Notes: generated by a model not told the origin, from the sequence alone. Counted from the first letter of the stretch, positions 17,750 to 27,231 are shown. The stretch: DNA of 64,000 nucleotides from Alkalicoccobacillus gibsonii (GCF_016798245.1 NZ_JAEUZA010000005.1:1-64000); one strand, 5' to 3'. Numbers and translations: made by a program.

Positions 17750-19039
17750 ATGACTCATAAAACGGATATGAACATTTTTGCTCAATTGGAATCAGAGGTT
17801 AGAAGTTACTGCCGCAGCTTTCCCACCGTTTTTACAAAGGCAAAAGGATCAAAAATGTGGGACGAAGATGGCAAGGAATACATTGACTTCTTCTCAGGTG
17901 CAGGTGCTCTTAACTATGGTCATAATGACCCTGTAATGAAAGAGAAGCTCGTTGACTATATTATGAATGACGGAATCACTCACTCCCTTGATATGGGTAC
18001 AACAGAGAAAGCGACTTTCCTTAAAGAATTTAATGAGACAATCTTAAAACCACGCGATTTAAACTACAAGGTGATGTTCCCTGGCCCAACAGGTACAAAC
18101 ACAGTAGAAAGTGCTCTAAAGCTTGCTAGAAAAGTAACGGGTCGTACAGACGTCATTAGCTTCACAAATGGGTTTCACGGTATGACGATTGGAGCTCTTT
18201 CAGTAACAGGTAACTCCTTTAAAAGAAAAGGTGCCGGCATTCCACTTACACACACAGTAACAATGCCCTATGACAATTTTGTCAGCGACGAACTCGACAC
18301 TCTGGAGTATCTCGAGCGCTTCCTAGAAGATGGAGGCAGCGGCGTAGCCATCCCGGCAGCCATTATTCTCGAGACAGTCCAAGGTGAAGGCGGTATTAAC
18401 GCCGCACGATACGAGTGGCTTAAAAAAGTGGAGGAAATATGCAGGCGCTGGGACATCCTTTTAATTGTTGATGATGTTCAAGCGGGAATTGGAAGAACAG
18501 GTTCTTTCTTTAGCTTTGAAAAAGCAGGAATTAAACCTGACATTGTTTGTCTCTCCAAGTCAATAAGTGGTTATGGTCTGCCACTTGCCTTGACATTAAT
18601 TAAACCGGAATATGACATCTGGGAGCCTGGTGAGCACAATGGTACGTTCAGAGGAAACAACCATGCATTCGTTACTGCAACGGCAGCGCTTACGTATTGG
18701 AAGGATGACCAATTCGAGAAGAAGATTACGAAACAATCTGAACGCTTGTATTCATTCTTAGAGGATCTTGTAGCAAGTTATCCAGAGCTTGAAGGACAAG
18801 TACGTGGACGAGGATTTATGGTTGGTGTTTGTTCTGCGAAAGAAGGGCTCTCTGAAAAGATCGCTGCTCAGGCGTTTGAAAGAGGACTCATTATGGAAAC
18901 GGCTGGACCTAAAGATGAAGTCTTTAAGCTCTTCCCTGCTCTAACAATCTCTGATGAAGAGCTTGAAAAGGGACTTCAAATGATTAAAGAATCAGTAGAA
19001 GCAACAGTGCATCCAAAAGAATTAGTGACGAACGGATAA
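17750..19039 (+). CDS. ectB: L-2,4-diaminobutyrate aminotransferase EctB
   Basis: A PLP class-III aminotransferase of 429 residues. It converts L-aspartate-4-semialdehyde and glutamate to diaminobutyrate, the first committed ectoine step. PLP lysine K270 is in [11 protein letters not shown], preceded by [12 protein letters not shown] (240-251), and the substrate-side motif is [10 protein letters not shown] (52-61). AAAGGAGGAG lies upstream of ATG 17750. Although it shares its fold with GsaB at 3.2 kb, operon context settles the function. Confidence 0.96.
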   Translation: MTHKTDMNIFAQLESEVRSYCRSFPTVFTKAKGSKMWDEDGKEYIDFFSGAGALNYGHNDPVMKEKLVDYIMNDGITHSLDMGTTEKATFLKEFNETILKPRDLNYKVMFPGPTGTNTVESALKLARKVTGRTDVISFTNGFHGMTIGALSVTGNSFKRKGAGIPLTHTVTMPYDNFVSDELDTLEYLERFLEDGGSGVAIPAAIILETVQGEGGINAARYEWLKKVEEICRRWDILLIVDDVQAGIGRTGSFFSFEKAGIKPDIVCLSKSISGYGLPLALTLIKPEYDIWEPGEHNGTFRGNNHAFVTATAALTYWKDDQFEKKITKQSERLYSFLEDLVASYPELEGQVRGRGFMVGVCSAKEGLSEKIAAQAFERGLIMETAGPKDEVFKLFPALTISDEELEKGLQMIKESVEATVHPKELVTNG

Positions 19040-19065
19040 GTCATGTTGAACTGGAGGAATACGAG

Positions 19066-19467
19066 ATGAAAGTAGTATCATTAAACGATGTAATTGGAAC
19101 AGATCGAGAAGTAGAAGCAGAAAACGGAAATTGGGTAAGCAGACGTTTGTTATTCAAAAAAGATGGTATGGGCTACTCCGTTAACGATACCATCATCCGA
19201 GCTGGTACTGAGACTCACATCTGGTATCAAAATCACTTAGAAGCTGTGTATTGTATTGAAGGCTCTGGAGAAGTAGAAACCATTAAGGATGGAAAAGTCT
19301 GGCCCATCAAGGCTGGAGATATCTATGCATTAGATGAACACGATGAGCATTTGTTACGTGCTCATGAAGGCGGGGACATGCGCATGGTCTGCGTATTCAA
19401 CCCACCACTTACGGGCCGAGAGCATCATGATGAAAATGGTGTGTATCCAGTTGATAACGAAGAATAA
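19066..19467 (+). CDS. ectC: L-ectoine synthase EctC
   Basis: A cupin-fold cyclase of 133 residues that dehydrates N-gamma-acetyl-diaminobutyrate to ectoine. The cupin motif [17 protein letters not shown] (50-66) and [10 protein letters not shown] (86-95) provide the Glu, Tyr and His (E59, Y87, H95) that bind the catalytic iron in characterised synthases. GGAGG precedes ATG 19066. It is the last gene of the operon, followed by a terminator at 19471-19510. Hydroxylation to 5-hydroxyectoine would be done by EctD at 53.8-54.7 kb. Confidence 0.96.
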   Translation: MKVVSLNDVIGTDREVEAENGNWVSRRLLFKKDGMGYSVNDTIIRAGTETHIWYQNHLEAVYCIEGSGEVETIKDGKVWPIKAGDIYALDEHDEHLLRAHEGGDMRMVCVFNPPLTGREHHDENGVYPVDNEE

Positions 19468-19470
19468 GTA

Positions 19471-19510
19471 AAAAAGAGGCGAGTATCCATTTGGATATTC
19501 GCCTCTTTTT
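19471..19510. terminator. terminator after ectC
   Basis: 18-bp stem (19471-19488 with 19493-19510) containing one G-U pair and a 4-nt loop, A-run before and T-run after. It also serves the convergent gene at 19526-19822. Confidence 0.9.
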
Positions 19511-19525
19511 ATTCTTGCCTGCATC

Positions 19526-19822
19526 TTAATGAACAATCATCTGTTCAAATTCAATCTCCTTAGGATCAATACCTATTTTGCTTAGAAACTCAATGACCTC
19601 TTCCATTGTATCTAAAGGATATTGAGTTTGGCATAGATGACTCGTGCGCTTTAAGCTCTCTTGAAATGACTCGTTTTGAGCTAAATCACTTTTCACTAAA
19701 TAAATGGCTTTTAATACTTTCTCGTCTCGTTCAAAGCTAACAAATCCATCACTTTGATTAAAGTAAACAATTAACGGAACATGTGTATGTGGATGTATAA
19801 TATGTGCTTTAAATAAATTCAC
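19526..19822 (-). CDS. hypothetical protein
   Basis: A 98-residue cytosolic protein with a His-rich start (HIIHPHTHVPL) and an acidic C-terminal half. I do not recognise the family. GTG at 19822 has a very strong RBS (GGGAGGAGG), so it is likely a real gene. It is convergent with ectC and has no evident functional link. Confidence 0.6.
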   Translation of the reverse strand: MNLFKAHIIHPHTHVPLIVYFNQSDGFVSFERDEKVLKAIYLVKSDLAQNESFQESLKRTSHLCQTQYPLDTMEEVIEFLSKIGIDPKEIEFEQMIVH

Positions 19823-20039
19823 GTTGTCCTCCTCCCCCTTAAATGTACTGAATCATTAATCTGACTCCTGTTAACATAGAAACAGTTTAGTTTACTTTTA
19901 GGATTATGTGCATCAAATTAGCTTTATTAACCGAAACCCTTAAAGACCTAATACCTTCTTACCATGCGGTATAAACATGTTCTACTATAATAGATCGATT
20001 AATGGGATGGCAACTATCTTCCTCGTTATTTATAAAAAA

Positions 20040-20075
20040 GGACCCGAATGAATACAATTGCATTCATTCGGGTCC
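20040..20075 (-). terminator. terminator of the dgoD-gntP operon
   Basis: Perfect 14-bp stem GGACCCGAATGAAT/ATTCATTCGGGTCC with an 8-nt loop, followed on the minus strand by CTTTTTTA. Confidence 0.92.
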
Positions 20076-20083
20076 GACGCGCT

Positions 20084-21433
20084 CTATGAAAAGAAGAAAC
20101 TAAGTCCAAACACTGTAGCAAATCCGACAAGCCCAATAATGGTTTCCATCACAGTCCATGATTTCAAAGTATCCTTCTCTGTCATACCTAAAAACTGTTT
20201 AACAAGCCAGAATCCTGTGTCATTCACGTGGGATAACACCGTAGCTCCACACGCAATGGCAATTGCTATAAGTGCCAAAGATGGCTGCGATAAGTCCACT
20301 AATTCAACGATCGGAGACACCAATCCTGCTGCTGTAATCATGGCTACAGTTGCTGAACCCTGCGCTACTCGGACAAACGTTGAAATTAAGAAAGCGAGTA
20401 GCACAAGCGGAAAACCTGACGATGCCATTAAGTCTCCCATCGCATCTCCAACTCCACTTTCAATCAGAACTTCCTTAAACACTCCGCCTGCTCCAGTAAT
20501 CAGAATGACAATCCCAGCCGGTTCAAGTGCTTTTGTCGCCATGGTTTGAAGCTCATGCTTCGACACACCTCGTTTGGTACCTAATAAGTACATAGCGAGA
20601 AGAGTCGCTACAATTAACGCTACAAAAGGATGTCCTATAAAGGTTAATACGGTTAATAACTGTCCTTCTTTTAGCCATAACTCTCCACCAGTATTAAGCA
20701 AGATTAAAAATAATGGCGTTAAAATGATAAAGCAGATCAATCCAAAGCTTGGTAACTTCTGCTTTGTTGCACTAACCTCTTCTGCAGCACGTGCTACATG
20801 GTCAGGAACCCCTACAAACACCTTATTCCCAACATACCGACCAAAAATTGGTCCAGCAACGATTAGTGCAGGAATTCCTGCAATGATACCAAACAGCATC
20901 ATCCATCCTAGATCAACATTTAACACCTGGGCAACTGCGATGGGTCCTGGCGTTGGAGGAATAAAGCTATGGGCAACCGCAAGTCCTGCAAGTAGTGGGA
21001 TTGCATAATAGAGCAGGGATTTCCCTGTACGTAAAGCAAGGCTATACACAATTGGAATTAAGATAACAAGGGCAACATCTAAGAATACAGGAATGGCAAC
21101 CAGGAACCCCGTTAGCCCTAATGCCCATTGAGCTCGGTTCTCACCAAATTTGTCTACTAGCGTAAACGCTAACCTTTCCGCTCCCCCTGAGCTTCTTAAC
21201 ACTTCACCAAACATTGCACCGAGCCCAACAACAATCGCAATAAAGCCAAGTGCTCCGCCCATACCTGCCTCAATTGTTTCGAGCAGATATTCAGGACTCA
21301 TTCCAGTTGCTAGCCCTATTAAAATACTTACTATTAATAGGGCCAGAAATGCCTGCATTTTTGAATACATGATTAAAAAGAGTAAAACAGCAACACCGAT
21401 GACGGTGATCAAAATTAAACCTGTTGTTGACAT
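20084..21433 (-). CDS. GntP family gluconate/galactonate permease
   Basis: A membrane protein of 449 residues with about 12-14 hydrophobic segments of the GntP family of proton symporters for sugar acids. Characteristic stretches are SFIPPTPGPIAVAQVL and GGVFKEVLIESGVG, with HVNDTGFWLVKQF near the C-terminus. ATG 21433 is chosen (GGGAG 8 nt upstream) over the GTG three codons earlier. It lies 12 nt after the galactonate dehydratase gene, so galactonate or a related sugar acid is the probable substrate (inference from context). Confidence 0.87.
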   Translation of the reverse strand: MSTTGLILITVIGVAVLLFLIMYSKMQAFLALLIVSILIGLATGMSPEYLLETIEAGMGGALGFIAIVVGLGAMFGEVLRSSGGAERLAFTLVDKFGENRAQWALGLTGFLVAIPVFLDVALVILIPIVYSLALRTGKSLLYYAIPLLAGLAVAHSFIPPTPGPIAVAQVLNVDLGWMMLFGIIAGIPALIVAGPIFGRYVGNKVFVGVPDHVARAAEEVSATKQKLPSFGLICFIILTPLFLILLNTGGELWLKEGQLLTVLTFIGHPFVALIVATLLAMYLLGTKRGVSKHELQTMATKALEPAGIVILITGAGGVFKEVLIESGVGDAMGDLMASSGFPLVLLAFLISTFVRVAQGSATVAMITAAGLVSPIVELVDLSQPSLALIAIAIACGATVLSHVNDTGFWLVKQFLGMTEKDTLKSWTVMETIIGLVGFATVFGLSFFFS

Positions 21434-21445
21434 CCTACACACTCC

Positions 21446-22594
21446 CTACCATTCAGCTACACTATGATCCTTATGTCTCCAAATTGGATTCCGCCAATTA
21501 TGTCCCGTTTCAGCCATTTTACGGACATGCTTTTCATTGACTTCGATACCTAGTCCCGGCTTATCTGGAATATCTACATACCCGTCCTTATACTTGAACA
21601 CGCTACCATCCGTTAAATAGTCTAATAAGTCAGAGCCTTCATTGTAATGAATACCAAGACTCTGTTCTTGAATAAACGCATTATGACACGTGGCATCTAC
21701 TTGAAGGCATGCCGCCAATGCAATGGGACCAAGTGGACAATGGGGAGCAGCTGCTACATCAAATGCTTCTGCCATTGAAAGGATCTTTTTGTTTTCTGTA
21801 ATGCCTCCTGCGTGAGATAAATCAGGCTGGATAATGTCTACATAGCCATCTTTTAATAAGTTCTTAAAATCCCACTTTGAATACATCCGTTCTCCTGTTG
21901 CAATTGGGATGACTGTATGATTGGCAATCTCTCGCAGAGCCTCGTTATTTTCTGGTAGTACAGGTTCTTCTATAAACATCGGTCTAAATGGCTCAAGCTC
22001 CTTGGCAAGAATCTTAGCCATCGGTTTATGAACACGTCCGTGAAAGTCAATTCCTATTCCTATGTAAGGACCAACTGCCTCTCGTATGGCCGACACATTC
22101 GCAAGAACTCGGTCAATTTTTTCATGCGAATCAATGTACTGGAGCTCGTCCGTGGCATTCATCTTAATGGCTTGGAATCCTTTATCAACCACTGCTTTTG
22201 CCTGGGCAGCTACATCAGATGGTCGATCTCCACCAATCCATGAGTACACCTTAATGGATTCTCTTGCCTTTCCACCTAATAGTTGGTGAATCGGTGTATT
22301 GTAGAACTTTCCCTTTATGTCCCACAATGCTTGGTCAATACCTGAAATGGCACTCATTAGAATGGGACCTCCACGGTAAAATCCACCGCGATACATCACA
22401 TTCCAATGATCTTCAATCTGAAGCGGGTCCTTCCCAATTAAATGTTCCATCAGTTCATCGACGGCTGCTTTAACGGTTGAAGCTCGTCCTTCAATGACTG
22501 GCTCTCCCCAACCTACTAAGCCTTCATCGGTCTCAATTTTTAGAAACAACCATCTTGGTTGCACCTGAAACAATTCGTAAGCTGTAATTTTCAT
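21446..22594 (-). CDS. dgoD: D-galactonate dehydratase (enolase superfamily)
   Basis: A mandelate-racemase/enolase superfamily enzyme of 382 residues, the same length as E. coli DgoD and with the catalytic set at identical positions: D183 and H185 (IDFHGR), E209 (FIEEP), E235 (TGERM) and H285 (APHCPLGP). It dehydrates D-galactonate to 2-keto-3-deoxygalactonate. AAAGGGTG precedes ATG 22594. It forms an operon with the permease; kinase and aldolase for the rest of the De Ley-Doudoroff pathway are not in the window. A cre-like site lies upstream. Confidence 0.92.
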   Translation of the reverse strand: MKITAYELFQVQPRWLFLKIETDEGLVGWGEPVIEGRASTVKAAVDELMEHLIGKDPLQIEDHWNVMYRGGFYRGGPILMSAISGIDQALWDIKGKFYNTPIHQLLGGKARESIKVYSWIGGDRPSDVAAQAKAVVDKGFQAIKMNATDELQYIDSHEKIDRVLANVSAIREAVGPYIGIGIDFHGRVHKPMAKILAKELEPFRPMFIEEPVLPENNEALREIANHTVIPIATGERMYSKWDFKNLLKDGYVDIIQPDLSHAGGITENKKILSMAEAFDVAAAPHCPLGPIALAACLQVDATCHNAFIQEQSLGIHYNEGSDLLDYLTDGSVFKYKDGYVDIPDKPGLGIEVNEKHVRKMAETGHNWRNPIWRHKDHSVAEW

Positions 22595-22674
22595 CTTTAC
22601 GCACCCTTTCGTACTTTACATTATTAAAGTGATTGTGTGTATAATAGGCTAAATTACGATTACATCTATAGCCA

Positions 22675-22690
22675 AAGAGAACGGTTACAA
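22675..22690 (-). promoter_or_regulatory. cre-like site (CcpA) upstream of dgoD
   Basis: The minus strand reads TTGTAACCGTTCTCTT, fitting the Bacillus cre consensus WTGnAAnCGnWnnCWW at every defined position. It lies 80 bp before dgoD, a position suited to carbon catabolite repression. A related palindrome at 22778-22801 (AGGTATGA-n8-TCATACCT) shares the ACCGTTCTC core but misses one cre position. Nothing else is seen in this 248-bp gap. Confidence 0.6.
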
Positions 22691-22808
22691 TTTAATTAGA
22701 ACCTAACTCTTTGACAATAGAGTTGTTACGGGTTGAAGTCTATCATTCATTCTAGTAAAATTCAACAGATTCACCCTAGGTATGATACCGTTCTCATACC
22801 TAAAAAAA

Positions 22809-22837
22809 GAAGCATGGAAACGTTGCTTCCATGCTTC
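22809..22837 (-). terminator. terminator after the rRNA methyltransferase gene
   Basis: 10-bp stem GAAGCATGGA/TCCATGCTTC followed on the minus strand by seven T. Confidence 0.88.
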
Positions 22838-22842
22838 TAGGT

Positions 22843-24246
22843 TTAATTCTCTTTAACTAACTCCGTCACACACTCAACCTGTGCTGTCCACGGGAACATA
22901 TCAACTGGCTGAATGTTTGCTACCTTGTACCCTGCCGCTCTTAACTGTTCAACATCCTTTGCAAGGGTAGATGGATTACAGGATACATACACAATACGCG
23001 ATGGCTTTGTTTGTTTTAAAGTGGTGAGTAGCTTTTGATCACATCCCGTTCGAGGAGGATCTACTACCACAACATCTGGTGTCCATCCTTGTTTCACCCA
23101 TTCTGGCAGCCATTCTTCTGCCTTTCCAACCTCATACTCATAAGCTTGAACTTGGTTGTTTGCTGCATTCGCGCGGGCATTTTCAATTGCATCAGGGATC
23201 ACATCCATGCCTCTTATTTCTGCAGCTTGATCAGCTAGCCACAATCCAATGGTTCCTACTCCACAATATGCATCAACAAGCTTTTCTTTTCCTGTTAGCT
23301 TGGCTGCTTTCTTGGCTTCATCATATAAAACAACCGTTTGCTCAGGATTTAATTGAAAGAATGCTCTGGCAGAAAGAGAGAATGATACATCTCCAAGTGT
23401 TTCTTCCAATGTTTCCTCTCCAGATACGAGTGAAGTACGATCTCCAAAAATGATGGACGTTTTTTGGTCATTGATATTTTGCATAAATGATGTCACTTCA
23501 GGAAGACGTTTCTTCACTTCTTCCATCATTTGTTTTCGCTTCGGAAGTGTTTCTTCGGCCGTAACAAGGACAAGCTGAACATCGCCTGTTTTAAAGCTTA
23601 CACGAGTGACAATTGTGCGAATGGCTCCGCGATGCTTTCGTTCATTATAAATAGAAATATTTAAGTCTTGAAGAATCTGTTTCATTACCTGCGTCACATG
23701 GTTCGAGCGCTTATGTTGGACCATACAGGCAGACAGATCAATTAACTTATGAGATTTCTCAGCATACAATCCTGCGTGTACAACCCCTTTAGTCTTATTC
23801 ACCTGCATCTGACTTTTGTTACGGTAATACCAAGGATCCTGCATTCCTTTAGTCTGTTGAATAGTCAATGCTTCTTGTTTAATCGTTGTATACCGCTCAA
23901 ACGCTTGTCTTACGATATCTGCTTTTTCACGTAAGGTTGCAGCATACTCCATATGCTGAAGCTGGCACCCTCCACACTGATCATAGATTGGACACGGTGG
24001 TGTAATCCGCTCGGGCGATGACTTACGAATCTTCTTAATGCTTGCTTCAGAGAAGCGTTCCCCTGCTTGAGTAACCTTAGCTACTATCTCTTCTCCAGGG
24101 ATTGCACCTGGTACAAAGACCACATGTCGCTTATAGTAGCCTACACCTTCTCCATTAATTCCAAGCCTTTTTATTGTAAGTGGAAATTGCTGTCCAACCT
24201 CCACCTTTGTTTTAGGATCAGAACTACCTTGTTTCACTGATTTCAT
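22843..24246 (-). CDS. 23S rRNA (uracil-5-)-methyltransferase, RlmCD/TrmA family
   Basis: A 467-residue SAM-dependent RNA m5U methyltransferase. An N-terminal TRAM domain (about 15-72) is followed by iron-sulfur cysteines C85, C91 and C94 (CPIYDQCGGCQ) with a fourth in LSACMVQ. The SAM motif is DAYCGVGTIGLW, then VVVDPPRTGC, and the catalytic Cys is in YVSCNPSTLAKD. B. subtilis has two such proteins (YefA = RlmCD and YfjO). The pdaA neighbourhood suggests the YfjO position, but target bases cannot be told from sequence. ATG 24246 has GGGAGTG upstream. Confidence 0.88.
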   Translation of the reverse strand: MKSVKQGSSDPKTKVEVGQQFPLTIKRLGINGEGVGYYKRHVVFVPGAIPGEEIVAKVTQAGERFSEASIKKIRKSSPERITPPCPIYDQCGGCQLQHMEYAATLREKADIVRQAFERYTTIKQEALTIQQTKGMQDPWYYRNKSQMQVNKTKGVVHAGLYAEKSHKLIDLSACMVQHKRSNHVTQVMKQILQDLNISIYNERKHRGAIRTIVTRVSFKTGDVQLVLVTAEETLPKRKQMMEEVKKRLPEVTSFMQNINDQKTSIIFGDRTSLVSGEETLEETLGDVSFSLSARAFFQLNPEQTVVLYDEAKKAAKLTGKEKLVDAYCGVGTIGLWLADQAAEIRGMDVIPDAIENARANAANNQVQAYEYEVGKAEEWLPEWVKQGWTPDVVVVDPPRTGCDQKLLTTLKQTKPSRIVYVSCNPSTLAKDVEQLRAAGYKVANIQPVDMFPWTAQVECVTELVKEN

Positions 24247-24377
24247 TTTTGACACTCCCATAATTAATAACTAAAAGAAGTATACCATGTTCACTGATCT
24301 TCCTAAACTTACTAAACACGTATCGCTTTTTCTCTGATAAAATAGAAGCGTAATGGCTAGTAGAGGAGTGAAACAAT

Positions 24378-24740
24378 TTGTCTATCCCCACAGACGTAGC
24401 GTCCTTAAAAATAATGGCGCATGTCTATAAACGTAAAAGCGCTCAATCTACATTTGAAAAGACAGTAGAAAGCCTTGTAAGTTCTGTACCTTATATTGAT
24501 TGGGTTGGAATTTACCTTTATGAAGATCTAAATCATAAACTCGTTGCCGCTTCTTGTTTTGAAAATGACATGCAATGGACGTGTAATGGTGAACTTAAAT
24601 TTCCAATTCACGACTCTGCAGAGAAAGAAATTGGGCTCATGATTGTACGTAGCAAACATTCCATTGCCTTTGATGTAACGGACGTCTCTACATTAAAAAC
24701 AATTGCCGCAGCGATCGGACAAGAAACGCTTGTGAATTAG
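24378..24740 (+). CDS. GAF-domain protein
   Basis: A 120-residue protein consisting of little more than one GAF-like domain: VPYIDWVGIYLYEDLNHKLVAAS at the start of the sheet and EIGLMIVRS, then a C-terminal helix. The ligand is unknown. It is too short for a complete free-methionine-sulfoxide reductase and lacks its cysteine set. TTG 24378 has GAGGAG upstream. It is divergent from the methyltransferase gene. Confidence 0.72.
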   Translation: MSIPTDVASLKIMAHVYKRKSAQSTFEKTVESLVSSVPYIDWVGIYLYEDLNHKLVAASCFENDMQWTCNGELKFPIHDSAEKEIGLMIVRSKHSIAFDVTDVSTLKTIAAAIGQETLVN

Positions 24741-24749
24741 ACTTTTATG

Positions 24750-24791
24750 ACTAAAAAGACCCCGAATCATTATGATCGAGGTCTTTTTAGT
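24750..24791. terminator. bidirectional terminator
   Basis: Perfect 12-bp stem ACTAAAAAGACC/GGTCTTTTTAGT between the GAF gene and pdaA. Confidence 0.88.
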
Positions 24792-24794
24792 TTA

Positions 24795-25595
24795 TTAAAA
24801 GGATGGAATCTGTTTTTGCATTGTGAGATCATCTAAACTTTCAAACGTATATCCTTGTTTTTTCGCTTCATCAATGACCCGTGGAAGAGCTTCTGCGTTA
24901 TCACTTGAGACTGAGTGGAGAAGCATGATGGCTCCCGGATGAATTCGCTCCATAATTTTATTATAGGCATAATCTCCGCCCTTTTGCTTATTCACATCCC
25001 AATCTGCATAAGCAAGTGACCAAAATACGTTTATATAACCTTCTTCTTCTGACTTGTGAAGGCTATGCTCACTAAATTCGCCACGTGGTGGGCGTAAATA
25101 ATTCATATATTCGATTCCAGTTAACTCGGCGAACCGTTTTTTTACCTTAATTAATTCATTGGCTAGTCGTTCATCATCAATAGCGGGTAAGCTCGGATGA
25201 TGCCAAGAATGATTACCGACGATATGTCCTTCATTCACCATACGTTTAATGAGATCTGGAGCCGAATCTAAATAATGTCCTGTCACAAAAAAAGCAGCAG
25301 GTACTTTTTTATCTCGAAGCACATCAAGTACTTTTTCTGTGTAGCCATTTTCATACCCATTATCAAATGTTAAATAAAGAACTTTCCTCTCCGTGTCTCC
25401 TGTAAAATAACCACCAGACTCGTCGAGCATTCGAATAAATTCAGGCTCTGTTGTTGCAAGCTCTTGGTCTTTTGCTGGCTTAAAGCCCCAATGTAAAACA
25501 TTCCGATCGTAAGCAAATGCTTGCTCACTTTGGATACCTACTATCATGCTAAGTAGAAGCATGATTGCTAACACTCGTTTTATCTGCTTTTTCAT
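24795..25595 (-). CDS. pdaA: peptidoglycan N-acetylmuramic acid deacetylase PdaA
   Basis: A secreted NodB-type deacetylase of 266 residues required to make muramic delta-lactam in spore cortex. It has a signal peptide (residues 1-28, cut near AFA-Y), motif 1 TFDNGYENG (D78; the Asn replacing the usual second Asp is typical of PdaA), motif 2 NHSWHHPS (H129, H133) and motif 3 RPPRGEFSE. LLHSVSSDNAEALP near the C-terminus is also PdaA-like. It is located downstream of the CuA-like lipoprotein gene; sporulation-specific control is expected but no sigma-G promoter could be read with confidence. Confidence 0.93.
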   Translation of the reverse strand: MKKQIKRVLAIMLLLSMIVGIQSEQAFAYDRNVLHWGFKPAKDQELATTEPEFIRMLDESGGYFTGDTERKVLYLTFDNGYENGYTEKVLDVLRDKKVPAAFFVTGHYLDSAPDLIKRMVNEGHIVGNHSWHHPSLPAIDDERLANELIKVKKRFAELTGIEYMNYLRPPRGEFSEHSLHKSEEEGYINVFWSLAYADWDVNKQKGGDYAYNKIMERIHPGAIMLLHSVSSDNAEALPRVIDEAKKQGYTFESLDDLTMQKQIPSF

Positions 25596-25676
25596 ATACT
25601 CACCTCAATGAACAGCTGTTTACTCATAGCATGCATCAAGTGATTATTTTTACTTGCTCCATTTTTTGGGACAAAA

Positions 25677-25707
25677 AAAGCCAATTCACTTTACATGAAT
25701 TGGCTTT
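25677..25707 (-). terminator. terminator of the cupredoxin gene
   Basis: Perfect 12-bp stem AAAGCCAATTCA/TGAATTGGCTTT with a 7-nt loop, T-run on the minus strand. Confidence 0.88.
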
Positions 25708-25711
25708 TGCA

Positions 25712-26083
25712 TTATTCAACAATTAAAGTGGCGAGCATTTCTGCATGACCTGCGCCACAAGGAATCGTACAACGAATTGTGTACTCACCTGGTTCAAGCG
25801 TTGTATTAACTGAACCCTCTCCTGAGATTGAAACATCAGTACCGTCTACTTCAATACCATGGTGGCCTTCAACATTTTCAAGGGCAATGTTAATATCTCC
25901 AGCAGGCACCGTATAGCTTTCCTGATCAAACGCCCAATTTGTTGCTTTCAACACGACTTGTTCACCAATTACCTCTTCTGGTTCGTTCTCTTCTGCTTGG
26001 TCATTGCCAGCTGCTCCGCATGCTGTAATCGCAATGAGAAGAAACAGCGCAACTAATATAAATAACATCTGCTTTAACTTCAT
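25712..26083 (-). CDS. lipoprotein with a CuA-like cupredoxin domain
   Basis: A 123-residue lipoprotein: lipobox ITAC with the acylated Cys at 22, an acidic linker (31-40), then a cupredoxin domain. The motif C105-x3-C109-x3-H113-x2-M116 plus H74/H75 is the complete ligand set of the binuclear CuA site of cytochrome c oxidase subunit II. The two-helix membrane anchor of subunit II is absent and no oxidase gene is adjacent. It could carry electrons or copper at the membrane surface (inference). ATG 26083 has GGAGG 10 nt upstream; a TTG at 26101 would spoil the signal peptide. Confidence 0.82.
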   Translation of the reverse strand: MKLKQMLFILVALFLLIAITACGAAGNDQAEENEPEEVIGEQVVLKATNWAFDQESYTVPAGDINIALENVEGHHGIEVDGTDVSISGEGSVNTTLEPGEYTIRCTIPCGAGHAEMLATLIVE

Positions 26084-26274
26084 CTGACTAACTACCTCCA
26101 ACCTTGTCCTTTTCCCCTTAACAGTATACGCCCAAAAGGTCTATTCGTATATCTGTTTTCACGACTTTTTTTGAGCGTTTTGTTACCGTTTCTTTAAAAT
26201 TGATCGCTTGCCCTTTGATAGCTTGTATGGTTTGATTAGAAAAGGTATGAATGCAAAGATGGAGGTTTTTGGAA

Positions 26275-27081
26275 TTGTTTGAATTTAAAAATATATTCAG
26301 AGGTCTAGCCATGGGTATTACTGACCTCGTTCCTGGCGTAAGTGGGAGTACAGTGTTGATGGTATTAGGCGTGTACGAGCGCTTTATTGCTTCCTTAAAT
26401 GGATTAACAACTAAGGAGTGGAAAGAAAGCTTACGATTTTTAATCCCACTTGGAATTGGTGTTGGAAGTGCGTTATTGATTTTTAGCCGAGTCATTGACT
26501 GGCTTCTAGAGCATTATCAGCCAGTTACTTTATTTATGTTCTTGGGTTTGGTTATCGGAATAGTCCCTATCTTAGTAAAAGAGGTTGAAATAAAGCGAAC
26601 ATTTAATCCGGTGCATTATGGATTGTTATTTGTTTCATTTATTTTAATCGCTTTAACCTCATTGATCCCTCAAGAAACAGGGTTGATGACAGACCTTACT
26701 TTTGTTAACTATCTTTTCTTATTTCTTTCTGGTTGGCTTGCAAGTGCAGCACTCATTCTTCCAGGGATAAGCGGCTCTCTCATTTTTCTTTTATTGGGTG
26801 TCTATGCGACGGTGATAAATGCCATATCTACTTTACAGCTGCCAGTCATTATCGCTGTTGGTCTTGGCATCGTTGTTGGTCTTTTGTTAACAAGCAAACT
26901 TGTTCGTTACTTATTTAAAGAATATACGTCCCATACATATGCTGTAATGATTGGACTAGTAACAGGCTCTATTGTTGTCATTTACTCACATATTGAACCA
27001 GGCGGATCGGTGCTGGGATGCGCGATCACGTTTATCGCCGGCCTAGTTATTGCTTATCTACTCGGTTCCACTAAAAAGTAA
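26275..27081 (+). CDS. DUF368 membrane protein (PopT-type polyprenyl-phosphate transporter)
   Basis: A polytopic membrane protein of about 268 residues with eight or so helices. It has two copies of the DUF368 signature, MGITDLVPGVSGSTVLMVLG near the N-terminus and SAALILPGISGSLIFLLLG in the middle. DUF368 proteins (PopT) were identified as flippases that recycle undecaprenyl phosphate, one of two families, with a role reported under alkaline conditions; I rely on memory for that. The start is uncertain: TTG 26275 has GGAGG 9 nt upstream and fits the family N-terminus, while ATG 26251 has AAAGG 5 nt upstream. Confidence 0.85.
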   Translation: MFEFKNIFRGLAMGITDLVPGVSGSTVLMVLGVYERFIASLNGLTTKEWKESLRFLIPLGIGVGSALLIFSRVIDWLLEHYQPVTLFMFLGLVIGIVPILVKEVEIKRTFNPVHYGLLFVSFILIALTSLIPQETGLMTDLTFVNYLFLFLSGWLASAALILPGISGSLIFLLLGVYATVINAISTLQLPVIIAVGLGIVVGLLLTSKLVRYLFKEYTSHTYAVMIGLVTGSIVVIYSHIEPGGSVLGCAITFIAGLVIAYLLGSTKK

Positions 27082-27084
27082 ACT

Positions 27085-27128
27085 TCAAAAAAACAGCAGA
27101 ACATTTTTTATGTTTGCTGTTTTTTTTG
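27085..27128 (+). terminator. terminator after the DUF368 gene
   Basis: Stem of AAAACAGCA plus AACA with one bulge against TGTT plus TGCTGTTTT, ending in a run of T. Confidence 0.75.
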
Positions 27129-27161
27129 GTTCTTAAAGCATAGATTAAAGATACGTAAACG

Positions 27162-27190
27162 TTGACGACATGAATCTGTTAAAATAAAAT
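27162..27190 (+). promoter_or_regulatory. sigma-A promoter of the CorC/HlyC transcript
   Basis: TTGACG (27162-27167), 17 bp, TAAAAT (27185-27190). The transcript would carry a leader of about 235 nt before the CorC/HlyC start codon, containing the small open frame 27232-27375 and the hairpin 27409-27425. Confidence 0.65.
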
Positions 27191-27231
27191 ATATATACAT
27201 TAACTAGCTAAAGGGGTGATTCGATGGGGCA

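Noticed and set aside
20058-21467. Three long plus-strand open frames over the gntP region
   Set aside because: Antisense shadows of a membrane-protein gene, with low-complexity Ser/Thr/Pro translations and no ribosome binding sites.
22778-22801. Second cre site at the palindrome upstream of dgoD
   Set aside because: It shares the central bases but misses one defined cre position and is better described as a separate palindrome of unknown role.
26118-26495. Minus-strand frame of 125 codons over the DUF368 start
   Set aside because: Antisense shadow of the DUF368 gene; basic low-complexity translation and no start signal.
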